From the NCBI GenBank assembly GCA_029945375.1, contig CM057058.1:3906001-3970000 (forward strand): DNA of 64,000 nt. Reading direction: 5' to 3'. The stretch comes from Agaricus subrufescens. Taxonomy: Eukaryota > Basidiomycota > Agaricomycetes > Agaricales > Agaricaceae. Numbering within the stretch: the stretch's first letter is position 1; each line of letters starts with the position of its first letter. Both the position numbers and the translations under genes were made by a program. This document shows, in pieces, positions 1 to 10,665 of this stretch. The notes under the pieces are model-generated. The model had not been told where the DNA came from. It searched no databases and saw only the letters and a program-made list of their open reading frames with translations.

Positions 1-10
1 CCATCCGACA

Positions 11-1459
11 TTGGAATCTGAGACACTGTCAAGGCCAACTTCTCTCCAACCGCCTTTCCTATCTCCACTCACCATTCCTGCCATTCCTAGTCATCGCCAA
101 TCTCCACAATCATCTGAACTGTTTACTCCGTCCGCGGCCTCTGTGTCTGAGGCAACACAGCCTCCACGTTCACATTCCCCTCTCCGATTTCCAGCCTGGG
201 GACGGGATCAAAAAGCATTGACTTGGCTGCTAAGACACGACAACAATGTTGTTATTGTATCTGCCATCCGCTCAGCTATGACCAAAGGAAAAAAGGGTGG
301 TTTCAAGGACACCAAACCTGATTTCATACTCTCTCATAACCTTCGATCGGTTTATTCGCGCATCAACCTCAATCCCAAGCTCATCAAGGATATTTCTGTT
401 GGAAATGTCCTCCCACCCGGAGATGGAGCTTCCGCTGCTCATATGGCAGCCCTCTACGCTGGCATTCCCAACACTACCGCCATCAACACTGTCAACCCCC
501 AGTGCTCTTCGGGTCTTACGGCTGTTACACAGATTGCCAATGAAATTAAAGTTGGACAGATTAGCATTGGCATAGGTGCGTCAGACGTTGTTAGCCTGTG
601 TTCTTGTCTTTATCATTTTTCCGGGGCTGGTGTCGAGTCAATGACGAGCGGTTTTGGTTCGCAAGCTGCTCCTGATATCTCTGGCACCGTTCTGGAAAAT
701 CAGGAGGCCCAGGATTGCTTGATTCCTATGGGTATAACCTCCGAAAACATCGCCAAAGACTTCAACATCTCCCAACAAATCCAAGACGAATTCGCAGCTA
801 AATCCTTCCAAAAAGCTGCTGCTGCCCAAAAAGCTGGCAAATTCAAAGACAAGATTGTTCCCATCAAGGCTGTTGTCATTGACCCTAAGACTGAGAAGGA
901 GGTAGAGATTTTGGTGGATGCAGATGATGGTATCCGGGATGGTGTCACCGCCACCAGCCTTTCGAAACTTAAACCATCCTTTAGCAAGGGTGGCAGCACC
1001 CATGCCGGAAACGCCTCACAAGTCTCCGACGGTGCTGCTGCTGTTCTACTTACCCGTCGCTCTGTGGCGAAGAAACTCAGCTTACCCATCGTCGGCAAGT
1101 TCGTAAACTCTGCCGTTGTCGGTGTACCCCCATGCATTATGGGCGTTGGCCCTGCATTCGCTATTCCCAAAGTTCTCGACCTCGTTGGCCTCACAAAAGA
1201 TGAAATTGATTTTTACGAAATTAACGAGGCCTTTGCCAGCCAAGCCATTTTCTCTATTCAACACTTCAAGATCCCCTTTGAAAAGGTCGACATAAATGGT
1301 GAGGCCATTGCAATTAGTCACCCGCTTGGCTGCACAGGTGCTCGTCAGATCTCAACAGGTCTGAGCATTGCCAAGCAAACTGGTGGTCGGGTGTTCGTTA
1401 CTTCGATGTGCATTGGTTCGGGAATGGGTATGGCTGCTGTATTTGTTAGTGAGCACTAG
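11..1459 (+). CDS. Peroxisomal-type 3-ketoacyl-CoA thiolase (acetyl-CoA C-acyltransferase)
   Basis: Thiolase of fatty-acid beta-oxidation, which cleaves 3-ketoacyl-CoA with CoA to give acetyl-CoA. Landmarks are in the right order: VVIVSAIRSA near residue 79, nucleophile Cys165 in QCSSGL, GVESMT near 207, NEAFA at 405-409, His437 in HPLGCTGARQ and Cys467 in CIGSGMG. The family is usually 400-420 residues. Here 482 arise from about 78 N-terminal residues with no thiolase character plus a 16-residue insert (190-205) inside the GIGAGVESM motif. No PTS2 signal (R-L-x5-H-L) is visible in the N-terminal stretch, so the true first exon may lie outside the window or the start may be internal. The residue before QCSS is Pro (usually Arg) and that before HPLG is Ser (usually Gly). 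Family call is firm; whether this copy is active is uncertain. Confidence 0.9.
   Translation: MESETLSRPTSLQPPFLSPLTIPAIPSHRQSPQSSELFTPSAASVSEATQPPRSHSPLRFPAWGRDQKALTWLLRHDNNVVIVSAIRSAMTKGKKGGFKDTKPDFILSHNLRSVYSRINLNPKLIKDISVGNVLPPGDGASAAHMAALYAGIPNTTAINTVNPQCSSGLTAVTQIANEIKVGQISIGIGASDVVSLCSCLYHFSGAGVESMTSGFGSQAAPDISGTVLENQEAQDCLIPMGITSENIAKDFNISQQIQDEFAAKSFQKAAAAQKAGKFKDKIVPIKAVVIDPKTEKEVEILVDADDGIRDGVTATSLSKLKPSFSKGGSTHAGNASQVSDGAAAVLLTRRSVAKKLSLPIVGKFVNSAVVGVPPCIMGVGPAFAIPKVLDLVGLTKDEIDFYEINEAFASQAIFSIQHFKIPFEKVDINGEAIAISHPLGCTGARQISTGLSIAKQTGGRVFVTSMCIGSGMGMAAVFVSEH
576..623 (+). other. In-frame 48-nt intron-like insert in the thiolase frame, acceptor missing
   Basis: The conserved GIGAGVESM motif is split by 16 extra codons. 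Removing 48 nt starting at a GTGCGT donor restores the motif exactly, but the 3' end reads tttttccg with no AG. The length is a multiple of three and holds no stop, so the frame reads through. The likely reading is an intron whose CAG acceptor was damaged. The alternative is a genuine insert. Length and position are seen directly; the splice interpretation is inference. Confidence 0.55.
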
Positions 1460-1828
1460 GAGGCATGTACGATGTTTGACATACCAATGCAAATTCACTT
1501 GTCGGTTTCTCGCGGACTAGCTTGAGATTGGGGCAGGTCATCGGCAATACTGGTGATAACGCAGACGGACTTCTAAGCCAGGGGTTTTAGTATGTATTAC
1601 ATTCTCGGCAACTCCGCCACGATATCACGATGGATACACAAATGGTGAATATAAAGTGATCATAGGGTGTGGTTTATGAAATCAAATTATCGGCGTGGTT
1701 CAATCTATCAGCCAACTGACCGTATTTGTCTGACGATACAGAATAAAACGCCGAGTACAGACTATTTTGCAAGTCTTATACTCACTTTCACGGGTTTCTT
1801 AACTTTACATACGCTCAATCGCATCTAG
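1460..1828. other. Thiolase 3' flank, no gene recognised
   Basis: AT-leaning non-coding sequence downstream of the thiolase stop. No convincing ORF or repeat. Its last part, ending in CTAG at 1825-1828 after a pyrimidine-rich stretch, could be the end of an intron of the host gene interrupted by the neighbouring transposon. Confidence 0.4.
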
Positions 1829-1883
1829 TCGGCAGCTCGCAAACATCAGAGGGACGAAGACGGGAATGGCTGGACTGAGGAGG
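1829..1883 (+). pseudogene. Upstream part of a host exon split by the KDZ transposon
   Basis: After a possible acceptor (tctag) an open frame of 18 codons (S-A-A-R-K-H-Q-R-D-E-D...) runs into GAGGAGG at 1877-1883. The same heptamer occurs at 14597-14603 beyond the transposon. Joining the two flanks at that heptamer continues the frame without a stop into VAAFKSQKTGDSITVRE. This suggests one hydrophilic, probably coiled-coil protein of unknown function interrupted by the element. The fragment is short and the assignment tentative. Confidence 0.35.
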
Positions 1884-1893
1884 CAGGGCAGGG

Positions 1894-1989
1894 GACGGTC
1901 AAATAACGCATGAGACTCGCACGCCCGGTCGTCACAAGTCCACACGCCGGGTTGTGTGTCTGAGTCTCACGCTCCCTAGATAATGATGA
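1894..1989 (+). repeat. Left terminal inverted repeat of the KDZ element
   Basis: Reverse complement of 14492-14587 with about 11 mismatches over 96 bp. Several mismatches are C/T or G/A changes at CpG. Its inner end merges into the palindromic array. Confidence 0.88.
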
Positions 1990-3800
1990 GGTTATAGCCA
2001 CAGTACCATAATATTTTGCAGAGGGCCATTACAGTGCCACGGTACTATTCACACTCGTTGACAACGCAGTACTGCGATATCCTTGCCCATGCATAGTACC
2101 ATAGTACCATTTACTAAATTTATGATTTATACATATGTGGAGGACATACCCTGGTGTGGGGAGTATTGTGATACCCTCTTCGATGGAGTACCATGGCACT
2201 GTCCCTCCAAGTAGCCTCTTGTTTATCAGTTGAGTATCACCATACTATCCGCCATGCAGTACAGTGGTACTGCTATGCACCCAGAGCGGACAGTATTACG
2301 ATACTGTCAAATTGAACTATCATAGTATAACATGGCTGCCACGCCATAATGTGGAGAGTACCAGAGTACTATGGCGCCTTAACAGCTGGAGTATCAAGGT
2401 ACTCTCTGTCTATCGCAGCAAGGTACAGTGGTACTGTGGCTGCTTGATGTCGGGGGTATCAGGGTACTACGGCATCCTAAGAGTGAGAGTATCAAGGTAC
2501 TCTCTGTCTAGGACGCCGAGGTACAGTAGTACTGTACTACCTTAATGTTGAGAGTACCAAAGTATTACGGCGCCCTAAGAGTGAGAATATCAAGGTACTC
2601 TCTGTCTAGGGCACCAAGGTACAGTGGTACTGTACTACCTTATTGTTGAGAGTACCAAAGTACTATGGCGCCCTAAGAGTGAGAGTATCGAGGTACTCTC
2701 TGTCTAGGGTACCGAGGTACAGTGGTACTTTACTACCTTAATGTTGATGGTATCAGAGTACTATGAGACCCTGACAGCGAGCATATCAAGGTACTCTCTG
2801 TCTAGGGCACTGAAGTACAATAGTACTATGCCACTGTGATGTTGAGAGTACCAGGGTACTATGATGTGTTGATGGCAAGAGTATCAAGGTACCCTCGGTC
2901 TAGGGCACCGAAGTACAGTAGTACAGCCCCACCTTAATGTAGAGGGTACTGCGGTACTATGGTGCTGGACGGTGAGAGTATTAGGATACTGCCTGTCCAT
3001 ACCACCAAAGTACAATAGTACTGTCCTGCCTTAATGTTGAGAGTACCAGAGTACAACAATGCCCTGACAGTATGGGTATCAGGGTACTCTCTGTCTATGG
3101 CACCAAGGTACAGTAGTACTACTGTGTGTTGATCTCAGGAGTATCAGAGAACTATGGCGGCCTGACAATGAGAGTATCAGGATACTCTTGGCCTATGGCA
3201 CTCAAGTGCAGTAGTACTACTGTGCATTAATGTTCAGAGTACCAGGGTACCACGCTGCACAGACAGCGAGAGTATCAGGGTACTCTCTGTCTAGGCCATC
3301 CAAGTATAGTAGTACTGTGTCACCTTGATGCGAAAGAACCAGAGTACTTTGGTGCACTGACAGCGAGAGTATCAGGGTACTCTCTGTCTCTGGCACCGAA
3401 GTACAGTAGTACTGACAGGCCTTGACATGGAGATTATCACAACTCTCTCCCTGCTAGTATCATAGTACTACCATGTCCTGGTGGAAAGAGTATTAAGGAA
3501 CTTTCCACCTAGGCTGATGTGGTATAGTAGTACTGTGGTGCCCTAGCATGCAGAGTACCATAGGACTATCACGCCCTCTCCCTCTAGGCCCTTGTAGGCA
3601 GAGAGTACCACAATTCAACAGCGCTCAATACCATAGTACAATCATTCTTGATACCACAGAACTGCATTTACAACACTGCAGTCCCATTATTCCTGGCATA
3701 ATATCCTCAAAGTATCCTTATACTGCATTCACTGGAGTTAAGTAAAATGGCCACTAAATACAAACAGTAGCTTGTACCAAAGTAGTCTATGGTACTCCAC
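1990..3800. repeat. Left subterminal array of GTAC-core palindromic repeats, about 97-bp period
   Basis: About 1.8 kb of imperfect tandem units. Each unit contains short inverted motifs such as GAGAGTA-n6-TACTCTC, GTACAGT-n3-ACTGTAC and AGTAC-n4-GTACT, and ends in an ACCTTAATGTTGAGAGT-like stretch. Unit spacing is about 96-98 bp where clear (for example the gagagtaccaaagta copies near 2551 and 2647). Small ORFs here are by-products. Likely role, by analogy with the subterminal repeats of other DNA transposons, is transposase binding; this is inference. Confidence 0.85.
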
Positions 3801-3890
3801 GGTTCAACATTGTAAACTAGTGATCAGCGAATCCCGAAAAATTCATTAGCAAGATATACAATACTATTATACAAAAAGACATACTAGATT

Positions 3891-6017
3891 TCAAATCCAC
3901 TCGGACTCCAATTCCTCTTCCAACACCGGAAAGTCTTCATCCAGCATCATGGATTCTCCAATAAGTTCAAAGTAACAATGTGCACAATAATTGACCACTT
4001 TCTTCATAACTTGAGCCTCCTTTCTCCTCTCTTCTTCATCATCAAAAGAGCCAGTGAACATGTCCTCGACGGTGTAACCAAATTTAGTCTTCAAAAACTG
4101 TAAAAAGAATAGTACGTCATGAGGATGGAAAGGCTTCAATTTATGTAGACCCTCCTCAATCAATTGTCCATTGATCAAGGCTTTGGCTTTCCACTAAACC
4201 GGCAATTGCCACTTTCTCATGGCAACCACAATGGAAATGATCGGGAGGGCGGGAAATTTCGGTTTTAGTGGTAGGGTTCTGATTGCGGGGCAATGGGATC
4301 CCCCAAATCCGGACAGGCCCCTTGAGGTTGTCAATGTGTGAAACAAGTTTTCAGTTCAACTTGGTGTGCGAGATGCAGAGGTAGTTGTTGCAATTGTTCA
4401 TCAACAACTTGGTAGTGAGCTCATAGTTGGCAGTGGCAATGTTAGGAAGATATTCTGGGTCAAATTGAACAAGATCAATACCAGGGGGGAATGGCAGACG
4501 TTCGTCAGGAGTCTGAGCTTTGAGCCAATCTTCAACAAATTTCTTGTGTTTCGCTATATTCAAAGTTAGAACTGAATAGGAGTTCTATTATTTTTTCACA
4601 TTACCTTCATTTGCCATTTGCAGCCGTTGCTTCCTCAACACCTTGGTTACGTGCGCAGCCTTGGCAACTGAATACTCGGAGGCATGATAATCTATGGATA
4701 AATGGCCTAGATTAGATCAACGTTGATGATTAGTGATAGCAGATATCTTACCATCCCTATCCTCCCCACTCGTGTTACTCACGTTATCCTCCTCCAATAC
4801 TTCAGCCATCTCCTTCATCTCTGAATCCTTCTTCACCTTTGAAAGAGTAACCCCTTTCCCTTTCTTGCCCTCTATATGATCTTTGCGACCTGTTTCCTTT
4901 GATTTTCCCTTCAAAATTGCTGCCATAGTAGTCTTCGGAGATTTCTGACCGTCATCCTTAGGTAAGAGAGTCATGGCTTGGGTAGTGATTGCAAGTTTGC
5001 GGGTGTCAGCAGGTTTAGTAACGCCAGCTTTGTCCCCCATCTCACTTTCAGCATCATTTTCGTCATCAAAAATACCAGGATCCCCCTTACTATCGGAATC
5101 CTTGGACACTTCAACATATTTCATTCCTAAAAATAGGTTATTAACAGAGCTCTATAATTGGGTAGATGAAGAACTTACTTTTTTTAGGTGGCGACACTGC
5201 GGAAAACCTTCTTTGAAACAGTTGTTGTTGCAGATCTGTCTCTATCATTGAGGTGAGTATTGATAAGACGTCAAGAGAACAAGCACACTCACTATCTTCT
5301 ACTGTAATCAAGGTCATGTCTTTATTGTTGCCAGAGTCCTTGGAGTCCTCGCTATCAATACAGTTGATATGTTTGAATGAGGAGTGCGGTTGAGAAACAT
5401 CCGGGGATGGTGGGGCTTCTAGAGTGGGAACAATTGGATTGGGTGGTATATCAGACCTAGTTTGAGCAGCATGCTTTGCCTCAGCTGGGACAGCATCATG
5501 GGTTGGAGTGCTGTCTAGAGCGGGGACAATTGGATTAGGCAATATAGCCAATCCAGCGTCGGCGGCACGCTTTGCCTTGGCTAGTGCAGCATCATGGGTC
5601 AGAGTGAGGGGTACGTTGAGGGACGAGGGAGTCCTGGTGATGTTTGCAGGCAAGTCGGTCCCTTCATCAACTGTGTTCGCGTTGATGTCAAGGTGGCCTT
5701 CAGTAGACTTAAGGACAAACAAAAAATAAGTTATACGGTCAAATATTTTTGAATCAGACTTTGACACACCTCTACAGTCGGCTCGGCGACCATTTGATCC
5801 TGCGACTAAATATGTTCTTTATATATCTTTCTGAGCACATACCTAAAGGGTTACTTACTGTTGGTGGCAGTCCTAAGGCATCTGCGGTCGCGGATGATGT
5901 TTGCTGATGCAAAGCCTCATCGGAGGCGGCAGCTGATAGGACATACACCGTACCTGAAACAATAAGACTGTACCTGAAACATTGAGAGAACATGATAACA
6001 CGATTTGGCAATTCCAC
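3891..6017 (-). pseudogene. Multi-exon hypothetical gene inside the KDZ element
   Basis: Coding-like exons read right to left: about 5710-5258 (two tandem 32-residue repeats built on ALAKAKRAADAG and ILPNPIVPALDSTPTHDA, then an Asp/Ser-rich tract), 5124-4727 (Lys/Glu-rich, very hydrophilic), about 4695-4605 (an exon ending LRKQRLQMANE), 4563 onward (NIAKHKKFVEDWLKA, FPPGIDLVQFDPEYLP) and a last exon to 3891 with an acidic C-terminus. Short GT..AG introns separate them. In-frame stops at 4351-4353 (TGA) and 4194-4196 (TAG) break otherwise continuous reading, so the copy appears decayed. I do not recognise the family. Its position beside the transposase suggests cargo or a transposition accessory, but that is inference. 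Confidence 0.5.
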
Positions 6018-6260
6018 ACTTGGCCGGCCAATGTTGCAGCCACGCAGCCAATGACACGCTGGTACCTAGTGCGATCCTGACCAAAATCAAGTAATTGGAG
6101 GCAGCGGCCGATGGGATGCACACCGTACCGGAAACGTTGAGAGATTGATGACGCAGCCGGATTGAGGAGAAAGAATGGGGCGAGGCAAGGAAAGTAACTA
6201 ATCAGAGGCTGCAGCTGATAGGAGGGCACACCATACCTGGAACACCGAGAGATCACAATT
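5925..6260 (-). repeat. Three degenerate repeats with a GTACCTGAAAC-like core
   Basis: Segments near 5930-5985, 6095-6150 and 6205-6255 share the order GCAGC(T/G)GATAGG, ACACCRTACC and GGAAC-n-GAGAGAT. They lie at the 5' end of the minus-strand gene, so they may be a decayed local duplication of its first exon. Confidence 0.4.
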
Positions 6261-6299
6261 GCGATGGGGCAGTTAGATTGAGGGTGAATGGTGAGACCT

Positions 6300-7111
6300 T
6301 CAGCAAACAGCACCTGTGTGCATGGCAGGTCATGCTACGTCAAGGAGCTGTGGGGTGGGAGTACAGGTCGAGGCGCATAACAAAGAATATTGGCGATCTC
6401 TTGCTTGACGATTGGCGAACATTGGGAGAAGGGGACAGTGTAGGGGTAGTACTATGGTACTGAACCCTTGTTCCCATATATATGAGGTATGATAGGAGTC
6501 ACAGAGGGGATGGGAAAGGAGTCAAAGGACCATGCGCTCATTTGATGCACATTGTACAAGTGGTGTCATGGTTCATATTTGATATTGTTTGGCCGACGTT
6601 CCACCGATTGGACCTTGGACATGATCACCATTGCCATTCTCTCTGTTCGCGACTTTATGAATCCCTCTCTGTAGGAATGATACTTGCCTCTTGAAGGTAT
6701 CTCTGTCAGGGCTGGTCTCCAAGATCCCCGCTCTTCAGGTCCAAAGGGATTAAACTGGTCCAAAGGAATTAAACTGGTTCAAATGCGTGAAGAACAAATT
6801 CAAAAATTAACCCCACTGGGTTACTATCTGAAGATTCTGTTCCAATTGCGTACTCCTATCAGTGCCACGATCAATGGTATATAGGCTTGTTCTGATCTTT
6901 TTTCCCACCTTTAGTTTCCTCTCCTCTGCTGTCCTCAGCCATAGTCGACATCAAACTTAAGGCATTGCCGAGCGCCCGCGGTATACCATGAGTGACACTG
7001 AGATCTTGGGCGAGTCAGCCCCGGGCAAGAGCTGGGGAGCTCCCTTCAGCATCATCACGCTTTTTCAAGCAGGATGGAAGGTACACTACACTCTTGCTGT
7101 ACATCTACTTT
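6300..7111. other. KDZ interior, no gene recognised
   Basis: Several short open frames on both strands but none with recognisable motifs or convincing splice structure. Contains a tandem echo of CCAAAGGRATTAAACTGGT near 6740-6780. Confidence 0.3.
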
Positions 7112-7320
7112 GAGTGGATTGTAGCAGGGGATGCATCTCATCGCAAGACTTGGGTTCTGGGGATTTACCGCTCTCTCATCCCACCAGAAATGATGGGTGG
7201 GTTGTAGCATTGGCCTATGTCTCATCGCAAGACTTGGGTTCTGGGAATTTACTGCTCTCTCATCGCACCAGAAATGGTGCGTGGGTCGTAGTGTTGGCCT
7301 ATCTCTCATCACGAGACTTG
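7112..7320. repeat. Tandem repeat, about 83-bp unit, 2.5 copies
   Basis: Units at 7137-7219 and 7220-7303 share TCTCATCGCAAGACTTGGG and CTCTCTCATCSCACCAGAAA blocks, with partial units on both sides. The overlapping ORFs on both strands simply read through the repeat. Confidence 0.75.
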
Positions 7321-8043
7321 ACAAGGCATTTGCCTGCCACCGGTTTCTGTATCCTCACAAAAGGTATGCCCATCATCGTTGTCATCATCATATTTGCTTT
7401 TTTAACGCCCTTTGCATGCCAGCATCTCATTTGGTATTGCGATATTGATTGGTCATTGTTGACACTTTCAAAAGTAAGGTATTTACTTATTTTCTCAAGC
7501 AATTTGACAAGTCTATGATGAATCATACTTCTCAGCTTGTATGATATTGTCCCAGTGTCTGCATTATAAACAGTGCGTTACATTACATGACAAGTGGAAT
7601 GGTTCATACCTATGCAGTGCCTGTGCACAGATCTTCATCGCAGTTTTGTCGCACGCTTATTGCTGGTGAGTAGAGTCACATACAGAGATTCACCATCAGA
7701 TTCCAGCCGCCTCATTCTTCTTATTCTTCCCTCATCCACCCTAAATGGCCCAGCTGAGTTGAAACCATTTGCGCACACAATTACAAATTAACACTGTTTT
7801 TAGGGGCAATGCGACTGGCGCTGTCTCTGTTTTTCCGTCTTTGTAACACTGGCTTCAAAGGCGACTCGATCAGCGACATTGCCCCAAAAATCAATTTAAG
7901 GTGTGTTCTTACTTATGTCAGTATTCGTAAACCAACTGCTCACGTTCTTTAAAATGCACTCCTTGTTTTCAAACGCACTCCTTGTAATCACTAATAATTG
8001 TATTTTATCACTTGTCTGTATCATACATAGTTATTCTCAATTT
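7321..8043. other. KDZ interior, no gene recognised
   Basis: AT-rich sequence with only short open frames and no recognisable motif. Confidence 0.3.
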
Positions 8044-8094
8044 GACTTAGAATGTAGATTGGTGGAGGATCCCCACCAATCTACATTCTAAGTC
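8044..8094. repeat. Perfect hairpin, 22-bp arms with a 7-nt loop
   Basis: GACTTAGAATGTAGATTGG.. at 8044-8065 is perfectly complementary to 8073-8094; the loop is AGGATCC. Function unknown. It could be a minimal foldback element, or a transcript hairpin. Confidence 0.9.
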
Positions 8095-9202
8095 TTTGTA
8101 CATACTCATTTTTTTACGCCATTTTCACCACTGCACTGATGTATCATCCAATTACCAACCTGTAATGTAAAAACCCTGTGATTATGTATGTCCGATTTTG
8201 GCCCGAGGTTAGGGTTTCTTGTGTTATTTATATATCTGTCACCACTCTTCAAGGTGTTGTCGACGTCACTTAAGTGCATCAATGTAACACCAAAGTCCAA
8301 GCAACACAACCTCATAAAATATGATATTATGTGTACCATGGATGATGCTACGGTTTGTGTATCAAACAGTTGAAATGCTCCAATGGCAGCTATTGCAAAA
8401 TCCCATTGTTATGTAACACGATAGATCATGTATTGCCTACTCGGAGGTTTTGATGTAAATATGTTTTGCAAGACTAAACAGTATCAAGGCAGCTGTAGTG
8501 TTACTCTGCAATGATGAGCCCACCCATGGTGTGTTATACATCCTGCACATTGTCAGTGGCACCACTTGAACCGCAGCCTACTACCACCAAGTTTGCCGGG
8601 ATTGCTAACACATGGGCTAATAGAGTTTGTGAAAGACCTCACACTGGGACAACATCCATATGAGCCACAAGCAAAGAAGGACTTGGGCTCAAACGAGGTT
8701 CCTGAAAGTGTGTACAACTGAAAGTGTCCTCAAATAACCCCGCAAGTGCAGTATGTGTATGCCAGTGAGCAAATATGTGAGATGGAAGTTAAGCGGTTGT
8801 GACTACATATATGTTTGAAAATGTGGCTTCTAGATATCTACGGATCTCAGGCTTCCAACGCTCATCCTCGTCAATAGGTCCCATATTGTTAAGGGGCCTG
8901 TAGTATGATTTATTAAGTTCAAGAGGTCAAGGTAAGCCCTAAACAGCTTTTTACTAGAATAACATTCGCATTCTCACTGGCCATCCATGGACGTTTGGGT
9001 AGACTGCATCACGTATATTGGACATATAGATATTCAAATCAAACCAACCTCCCGGATTATTGTTTGCATTCTCACTGGTCATTCATGGGCATGTGGTTAG
9101 GTGGCCCATTTTGCTGGTGGACTGAACGGATCACGCATCAATTTTGGGCATATAGGATCGTTGTCATTGGTAGATACAGAGGTTAGAAGAAAGTAGATAT
9201 TG
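8095..9202. other. KDZ interior, no gene recognised
   Basis: About 1.1 kb of AT-rich sequence. Short ORFs (8106-8339 minus, 8995-9186 plus) show no motif and no codon pattern I would trust. A short repeat of GCATTCTCACTGGYCATYCATGG occurs near 8968 and 9066. Confidence 0.3.
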
Positions 9203-10575
9203 TTATCCCAGGGGGCGCTGGGGGCTGCAAGAAACACTATTTCTAAGGGTTTCTAATTTTTCAAGTAACGACTGATTGGCACTCTGCGATGCTGCCAACG
9301 CCGCTTCAGTTAAATTTGCTGCACTCTCTCTTTCCATCAGCTTTTCCTCGGCTTCAGCCCATGCTTTCTCTGATGCTTCGAGATTCTGAGCTAGGGCCAA
9401 AGCAGTTGAGCGTTTAGCGATGACCAGCTGCATCATCAATGACTGGAATTGGTTGACGAGGTTGGCACATGGCTCGAATGCATCTCTTCTCATGCGTTCC
9501 GAAGCAAAGTGAATGCTGGCAGAAGAACCTGTGGCTTGCTGTGCTAGGATCAGCACGTAGGCGTCGGTCTCAAGTGCCATTCTTTTGGCCTGCCAAGTAT
9601 ATAATATCAAAAGTTGTGTAGAGCTCTTAAACAAAAATGGCATCCTTACACGGGATATAATTAAAGGCAATTCGTGATTGTATCACGTCGTCACGGATGA
9701 GGCATCGGTAATAGGTCTTTGTTTTTCATTCTGCCATATTATTCCTATGCAACTCAACAACTCAAGGCGTCCCTCATATAAGACAGGCAACAACATACTA
9801 TGCACCGTGTTTCCTCTCATCACTCCATCTACCATGCCATACTTCATAGCTCTCTCCCTAGCAGTTAGCTGCTTACTTTTACGTTGCGCTGTATCTTTCA
9901 TGCGTCCTCTGCTTTCACTGTCTTCATCTTCTTCGCCTTCATCTTCTCCGCCTCCACCCTCTTGCTCTGCTACTTCCGCAGCCACGCCACCGCCTGATGC
10001 ATGAGACAGCACCAACAGGGTGGGGTCAATGGCGATCAGACCCTCTACGGGGAGTAGACGTTGTGCTTCCATGTGTCTCTTCAGGTGTATCTTGTCAATA
10101 GGCGGACATAGCTTCAAACAGCGCGAGATGACTCACCGACTCTTCTTGGGGCATCTCGTGTGAGTGATCGCTGGAATTGGCAACATTGCCTTGCGCTTGT
10201 GGAGTTTCCTGCCCTGGTGTTGATACAATGCCGGTTGGTAAGAGGGTGAGGCAGCTGGAACCAACAATGGCTTCAGGCTGGTGGTAAAAGATGAGGAGGG
10301 ATGTTACAAACTAAGATAAGCGTGACATACCCCAATGGCTTCACACTGGCGGTCAGAGATGAGAATGAGGAATGTTACAAGTAAGGATAAGTGTGACGCA
10401 CTTTGTTGCCAGGCACAACGGTGTGCCGCTTCGAACAGCTACATGTCGATTTCAAAGGTAGACTGGGGCACTTGTGGCATTGTCTGGGCACGTGCGCTGA
10501 TGGTATCGGACTAGTTGGGGGGGGCCTAAGGCGCTTGCTGGCCCTCTTGCTTCCAGTGGGAGTCATGTAAAGCAA
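9203..10575 (-). CDS. Multi-exon hypothetical gene with C-terminal coiled coil, KDZ cargo
   Basis: Read right to left: a basic N-terminal exon from Met 10566 (MTPTGSKRASKRLRPP, then CHKCPSLPLKSTCSC, a possible zinc-binding cluster); a second stretch near 10290-10130; a central exon about 10110-9683 with HLKRHMEAQRLLPVEGLIA, a Gly/Glu-rich acidic tract and AQRKSKQLTARERAMKYG; and a last exon 9590-9203 (LETDAYVLILAQQATGSSA, ERMRRDAFEPCANLVNQFQ, then an Ala/Glu-rich coiled coil). Short introns with GT..AG ends fit between them. It is divergent from the transposase gene that starts about 100 bp away, suggesting a shared intergenic control region. I do not know its function. Exon limits are approximate. 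Confidence 0.55.
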
Positions 10576-10665
10576 GGAGGAATGTAGGCATCTCTAGATT
10601 AGGAGGTCAGCTGCTTTGTAAAAGGAGTCGGGTATGAGGATACTATACGTCAGCAGCTGTGACAC

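Noticed and set aside
638..1321. Minus-strand ORFs opposite the thiolase
   Set aside because: They are shadows of a well-conserved sense gene and have no motifs of their own.
1886..1893. 8-bp target duplication directly abutting the matched TIRs
   Set aside because: GGGCAGGG on the left and ACATATGC on the right do not match; the GAGGAGG pair further out is the better candidate.
1990..3800. Regularly spaced repeats as a CRISPR array
   Set aside because: Units are imperfect, made of nested palindromes with no unique spacers, and the organism is a eukaryote.
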